Below the pieces are notes generated by a model that saw nothing but the letters and a program-made list of their open reading frames with translations, did no database searches and was not told where the DNA came from. The position numbers and the translations under genes are program-made. A stretch of DNA of 64,000 nucleotides from Cordia subcordata (Eukaryota; Streptophyta; Magnoliopsida; Boraginales; Cordiaceae): the NCBI GenBank assembly GCA_028554755.1, contig JAPTOF010000025.1:496001-560000 (forward strand), read 5' to 3'. Numbering within the stretch: the first letter of the stretch is position 1; each line of letters begins with the position of its first letter. Positions 59,621 to 64,000 of the stretch are shown in pieces.

Positions 59621-61247
59621 TTCGGCTCACACACAACATGCTTAGACTATGGAAGAATATTGTATTTGCATAAATATATATTAGTCATCTTGTGAGTGGC
59701 AAGATTAGGAAATCTCATGTTGCATATACTTGTGGTTTTATGCTTGTATATGCAGGTAATATAAAATCACCTTGATGGTTCGTATGTATGCATGATAGAT
59801 TTTCGTGTACGGTTAACAAAGCTTGGCCATAGGCGATTTCATGTATAAAATATTTCTAGTTATTGCTTTTAGTTTCATTTAAAAGAAGCATAGGATGTTT
59901 TGATATCCTTGTGAAGCTTGTACTAGCAATAGCAAAGTGTATTATTGTACTCTTTGAAGACCAAGGAGAAAAACAAGAAAACAGCATAAAGGAATACTCT
60001 ACCTGGTAAGCAAGCCGGACGACCGGCTGGACTTAATCGGTCGACCGGCTGGGTCGACCGGCTACTCCAGAGAGCAAAAAAATTCCTGAAGCAATTGGAG
60101 CTGGTCGACCGGCTCTTATTGACAGTCGACCGACTGAGGCAGAAAAAACTACTATGTGCGCTGTTTTTGTTGAAGATTACAGGGAGCCACCAAAGATGGA
60201 TTCTAACATATTTTTGGTGGATGTTTATAATGCATTGATATATGTTTTAACATATTTGCATTAGCATGATTGCCACCTAGAAATATGTCCACTCATTAGG
60301 GTTTATAAAAATTAGTCATACCTATGAGTTGATTCTCAAAGATAGTTAAGTATATGAGAATGGCTTAGACAAGAGAATTATAAGCGGCTATGTCTAAAGA
60401 TGCCATGAGATCTCATGACAACATTAAAAGAACTTAACTTGAGATTTACATGTATATATATCAACCTAAAGGTCTATGCACCCAGATTTAGGTAAGAGAT
60501 CTATTGTGATATTGCAATGTTTTAGTAACACAAAGGGGATTTACATAAATCCAAAATGTGTTTAGATCTAAAACAAAGCAAGAATATCAAAGGAAACCCT
60601 TAAGTTAAAATATTGAGTGGGAGAGGGGACTGGAAATACCCCACAGCTTTCCATATCCGATTCACGTTAATGATAAATGTCATTAACTTCCCTAACGGAA
60701 GGTGACATTTTGTCTAGATTTAACAAGGTGAAACATAAAATGTTTATTCAAAAGGGTGTTAGTGAGTTCGGCCATCCCATCGATGGAGTTCTTCACTAAA
60801 GATCGCCTTACGTAACATTGATTAAAGTCACTACCCTATCAGAGGGCTTAAATCAAGAATGTTTCGGGGAATAAACATTAGGAATGGGTGTACACTCAAC
60901 TTAAATGGTAGGTTCGGCTATCCTATCGATAGAGTTCGCTATTGGATTTAAGAAGCCAAACAAAATAGTGAGTGAATTATTCAATTGGATCATATCCAGA
61001 CAATTGTTAATTCAAATAAGTGGTGAAACTTAACTTAACATTCATAAGTTCAGCCATCCCATCGGTGGAGTTCTTATGAGGACGTTGAGACACTGTTACA
61101 TCGAGTAGTTTAAAGGGTTGATCTACTCAAAGGCAAATGATGTAAAAAGTACTTGTATGTTTTATTTCCAAAGATAGCATACATATTATATATGCATCAA
61201 TTCTATACTCATAAAATAATTGTGATTATATTGTTGTATTCAGAAAA
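59621..61247 (+). ncRNA. Structured 5' leader of the copia element
   Basis: These 1.6 kb between primer site and gag hold no ORF. A chain of perfect inverted repeats runs from 59687 to 61183. They include 59721-59754 (9 bp), 60187-60220 (8 bp), 60229-60262 (6 plus 7 bp), 60404-60417 (14-bp palindrome), 60666-60687 (8 bp), 60858-60879 (7 bp) and 60973-61014 (6 plus 6 bp). Three stem-loops (60759-60799, 60900-60952, 61043-61078) share the same head. SalI-type motifs lie at 60015-60135. An RNA role (packaging, dimerisation or translation) is inferred. Confidence 0.45.
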
Positions 61248-62145
61248 ATGTCTTCGTTCAGTCCACTAGCTACAATTCTCAAATAGCACAAGCTCACTGG
61301 ACCGAATTTTGTGGATTGGGAACGAAACTTGGACATAGTACTCACCGCAGAAGAGTACAAGTATGTCCTAACAACTCCTTGTCCTGTTGTGAGGGCTAAC
61401 TCTTCTGAAACCCAGAAAAATGGCAGAAAGCCAATAGTATGGCCAAGTGCTATATGATGGCTTCTATGTCAGATATTTTGCAGAGCAAGCATCATCATAT
61501 GGAAACTGCAAAAGAAATCATGACCTCACTGTCTCGTATGTTTGTTGATAAAAGCAGGCCCGCAAGGCAAGGTGCTCTTAGAGAAATTATGATCAAAGGA
61601 TGGCAGAAGGAGCATCTGTCAGGGAGCATATGCTCAAAATGATGGATTGCTTTAATACTGCTGAGATCCTAGGAGCAAACATAGATGAACAGTCAAAGGT
61701 AGACATGATTTTGGAGACTCTACCGTCATCCTATACCCAGTTCAAGCTTAATTATAATATGAGCAAGATGAACATGGATATGACGGAACTAATGAAAGAG
61801 CTCCTAGCTGCAGAAGCCATAATGAAAAATAAAGGTCACATAAATATGGTTCAAGCATCCACTGGACTTAACCCAAATGGCAGAAAGTTCAAAGGAAAGG
61901 GGAAGCAAAAACGTGGTCAAGGGAAAAAGAAGAGAAATGGTGAACAGCCCAGGCAGTTAACAGGTGAAAAGCCCAAGGGCAAATGCTTTAAATGTGGCCT
62001 AAAAGGACATTGGAGAAAGGATTGCCCGAAGTACTTGGCTCAAGGCCATATAGGTACACCTCTTTTATTCTACATTGAAACCTGCTTAGTGGTTGATTCT
62101 ACTGATTCTTGGATTGTAGACTCTGAAGCCATTAACCATATTTGA
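61248..62145 (+). pseudogene. Ty1/copia gag and protease start
   Basis: It opens MSSFSPLATILK, then TAG at 61284-61286 where Gln is expected, then HKLTGPNFVDWERNL. A frameshift leads into 61439-61600 (MAKCYMMASMSDILQSKHHH) and another into 61600-62145 (REHMLKMMDCFNTAEILGA, LETLPSSYTQFKLNYNMS). The zinc knuckle CFKCGLKGHWRKDC is intact. The protease site reads WIVDSEAINHI, where the usual form is DSGATNH, and a stop follows at 62143. Gag and protease are thus non-functional here. Confidence 0.85.
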
Positions 62146-63412
62146 AATTCTTTGCATTGGTTTCAGGAAATGAAAGAACTAGCTAAAGTGGAGTTTGCTC
62201 TGAGGTTGGGTAATGAAGCAAAAGTATGGGCTGCTGCAGTGGGAGGAATGTAATTTTCTATGTAATAGGAAGATATTTTTGAACAATGTTTATTATGTTC
62301 CGGATGTACGTAAAAACCTTATCTCTGTTTCGCAATTAATATTAGATGGTTTTTGCATTAATTTCCATTCTGGTGTTGATATCAGTAGAGATGGAAATAT
62401 TATTTGTTCCGGTAGCATGCATGATAACTTGTTCTATATAAAACCTATTACAAACTCACTGCATAATATAAAGCAAACTAATTCCCAAAAAAGGAAGGTT
62501 TCTTCGACCAATGATACATATCTTTGGCACCTACGCTTAGGACATATCAGTCTAAAGCGAATTCGAAGATTAGTCGAGGATGGGCATCTTAGCTCATTAT
62601 ATCTCGAAGATCTATCTCCGTGTGAATCTTGTCTCAAAGGGAAGATGACTAAACGGTCATTTTCTTCTAAAGGAGAAAGGGCCAAAGAAGTATTGGAATT
62701 GGTTCACACTGATGTGTGTGGTCCTATGACCAAACCAACACGAGGAGGTTATGAGTATTTCATTACTTTTACTGATGATTACTCTAGGTATGGATACGTA
62801 TATCTAATGCGACGCAAGTCTGAATCCTTTGAGAAATTCAAAGAGTTCAAAGCTGAGGTAGAGCGGAAATTAGATAAACATATCAAAGCCCTTCGGTCTG
62901 ATCGAGGTGGCGAATACCTCTCGGGTGAGTTCAGAGACTATCTTACACAAGAAGGGATAGTGTCTCAGTTAACTGCACCAGGGACTCCTCAGCAAAATGG
63001 TGTAGTAGAAAGAGGAAATCGTACCCTATTGGATATGGTTAGGTCAATGATGAGTCATGCATCATCACCTTTATCTTTTTGGGGGTATGCCATTGAAACA
63101 ACGGCATACATCTTGAACTTGGTACCATCTAAATCAGTACCTAGGACACCTCAAGAAATGTGGACTGGGCGTAAGCCTAGTCTAAATCATCTCCACATTT
63201 GGGGCTGTCCAGCTTATGTACTTAATAGTAATGCTTCAAAATTGGAACCAAGATCCGAGTTATGCTATTTCATTGGATATCCTAAGGGAACCAGAGGTGG
63301 GATCTTTTATAATCCTAAGGAGCAAAAGGTGTTTATAAGCACCCATGCTAGATACTTAGAAAATGATGAAATGGTCCAGAAAACACCAGATTCTGAAATT
63401 GTTCTAGATTAG
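62146..63412 (+). pseudogene. Ty1/copia integrase
   Basis: The 399-codon frame from 62213 includes the protease tail (VYYVPDVRKNLISVSQL) and the zinc-binding domain (WHLRLGHISLKRI, CESCLKGK). The catalytic core keeps all three acids: VHTDVCGP, LRSDRGGEY and QNGVVERGN. The C-terminal part has WGYAIETTAYILNLVPSKSV and LELCYFIGYP-like ELCYFIGYPKGTRGG. The polyprotein is cut by TAG at 63410-63412, but the frame continues afterwards. It is the best-preserved integrase in the window. Confidence 0.88.
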
Positions 63413-64000
63413 ATTTCACAAGAATCTCCAGTAACCCCTGTGGTAACTGTGAATGAAAAAGAACAGCATATTACACCTAATATATCAGAGCATCGTCGTA
63501 GTGGGAGGATATCCAAGCCTCCTGATAAATACTATGGAGAGTCCTTTCAGACTTCTTCAGAGAATCAGGTGGTGGATCCCGTAAGTTATGATGAAGCAAT
63601 TTCTGACATAGATGCTGGCAAATGGCATAAGGCAATGGATTTAGAGTTAGAATCTATGTATTCTAACAAAGTCTGGGATCTTGTAGTTGCACCTGAAGGG
63701 GTAAAACCTATGGGGTGCAAATGGGTCTATAAGAGAAAAAGAGGAGTTGATGGAAAAGTTGAAACCTTTAAAGCAAGGTTGGTGGTGAAAGGTTATACTC
63801 AGAAAGAAGGGATCAATTATGAGGAAACTTTGTCACCAGTAGCCATGCTTAAATCCATCAGGATACTTCTTGCCATCGTTTGTCATTATGACTATGAGAT
63901 ATGGCAAATGGACGTCAAGATAGCCTTTCTTAATGGGGAACTTGATGAGACCATTTACATGACACAACGAGATGGATACATTACTAAAGGCCAGGAACAT
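63413..64000 (+). pseudogene. Ty1/copia reverse transcriptase, start (cut by window edge)
   Basis: In frame after the stop at 63410 it reads HRRSGRISKPPDKYYG, then WHKAMDLELESMYSNKVWDL, GCKWVYKRKRGVDGKVETFK, ARLVVKGYTQKEGINYEETL and IWQMDVKIAFLNGELDETIY. The second half of RT, RNase H and the 3' LTR lie beyond 64000. Confidence 0.85.

Overview
The window looks like repeat-rich nuclear DNA of a flowering plant, probably a eudicot. I see no bacterial, organellar or phage genes. Nearly everything is nested, decayed LTR retrotransposon sequence. The only recognisable host gene is an F-box/LRR/FBD gene on the minus strand at 32463-35415, with spliced exons and a premature stop. No tRNA or rRNA gene and no CRISPR array was seen. 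The species cannot be named from the sequence.

Retrotransposon families. (A) Ty3/gypsy elements of the Athila type: tRNA-Asp primer site, 1.8-1.9 kb LTRs, gag, protease, RT, RNase H, integrase. These are fragment A3 (1022-3542, plus), element A1 (20395-30178, minus), element A2 (46929-57709, minus, broken by two solo LTRs, running past a copia insertion) and plus-strand relatives at 3543-6381 and 10476-12234. (B/C/D) Gypsy elements with the same kind of ends and primer site but no pol. They carry an unfamiliar ORF with CCHC zinc knuckles and a helical acidic middle: B (14415-30841, split by A1), C1 (37491-about 40435), D1 (42142-44073), C2 (44074-46928). (Copia) A truncated LTR at 1-1021, a minus-strand pol at 6382-10475, an LTR fragment at 12235-14021, a short LTR at 31282-31547, a gag fragment at 40435-42141, and a large plus-strand element from 57710 past the right edge.

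Layout. 1-14414: copia LTR, A3, gypsy LTR plus gag, inverted copia pol, truncated gypsy LTR, inverted copia LTR holding a 467-bp MITE. 14415-30841: element B with A1 inserted antisense in its 3' LTR. 30842-37490: a less dense island with the F-box gene and two minisatellites. 37491-57709: C1, a copia fragment, D1, C2 and A2, each interrupted by the next, with perfect-TSD solo LTRs at 50290-52074 and 53219-55024. 57710-64000: copia element.

How the parts relate. A-type elements encode every step of the retrotransposition cycle but are broken. B/C/D share their primer site and, in B, a roughly 1.3-kb 3' noncoding module and polypurine tract, so they look like non-autonomous partners. The most unusual signals are RNA- or DNA-structural: a copia leader packed with inverted repeats (59687-61183) that includes three stem-loops with a common head and different but self-complementary outer stems; duplicated stem-loop/polypurine modules in A and B; repeated compensating stem-loops inside LTRs; and a 16-bp SalI-centred palindrome just upstream of LTR TATA boxes, expanded into a 74-bp tandem array at 51469-51815. 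All were found by eye, so coordinates at diverged element edges are good to a few bases only.
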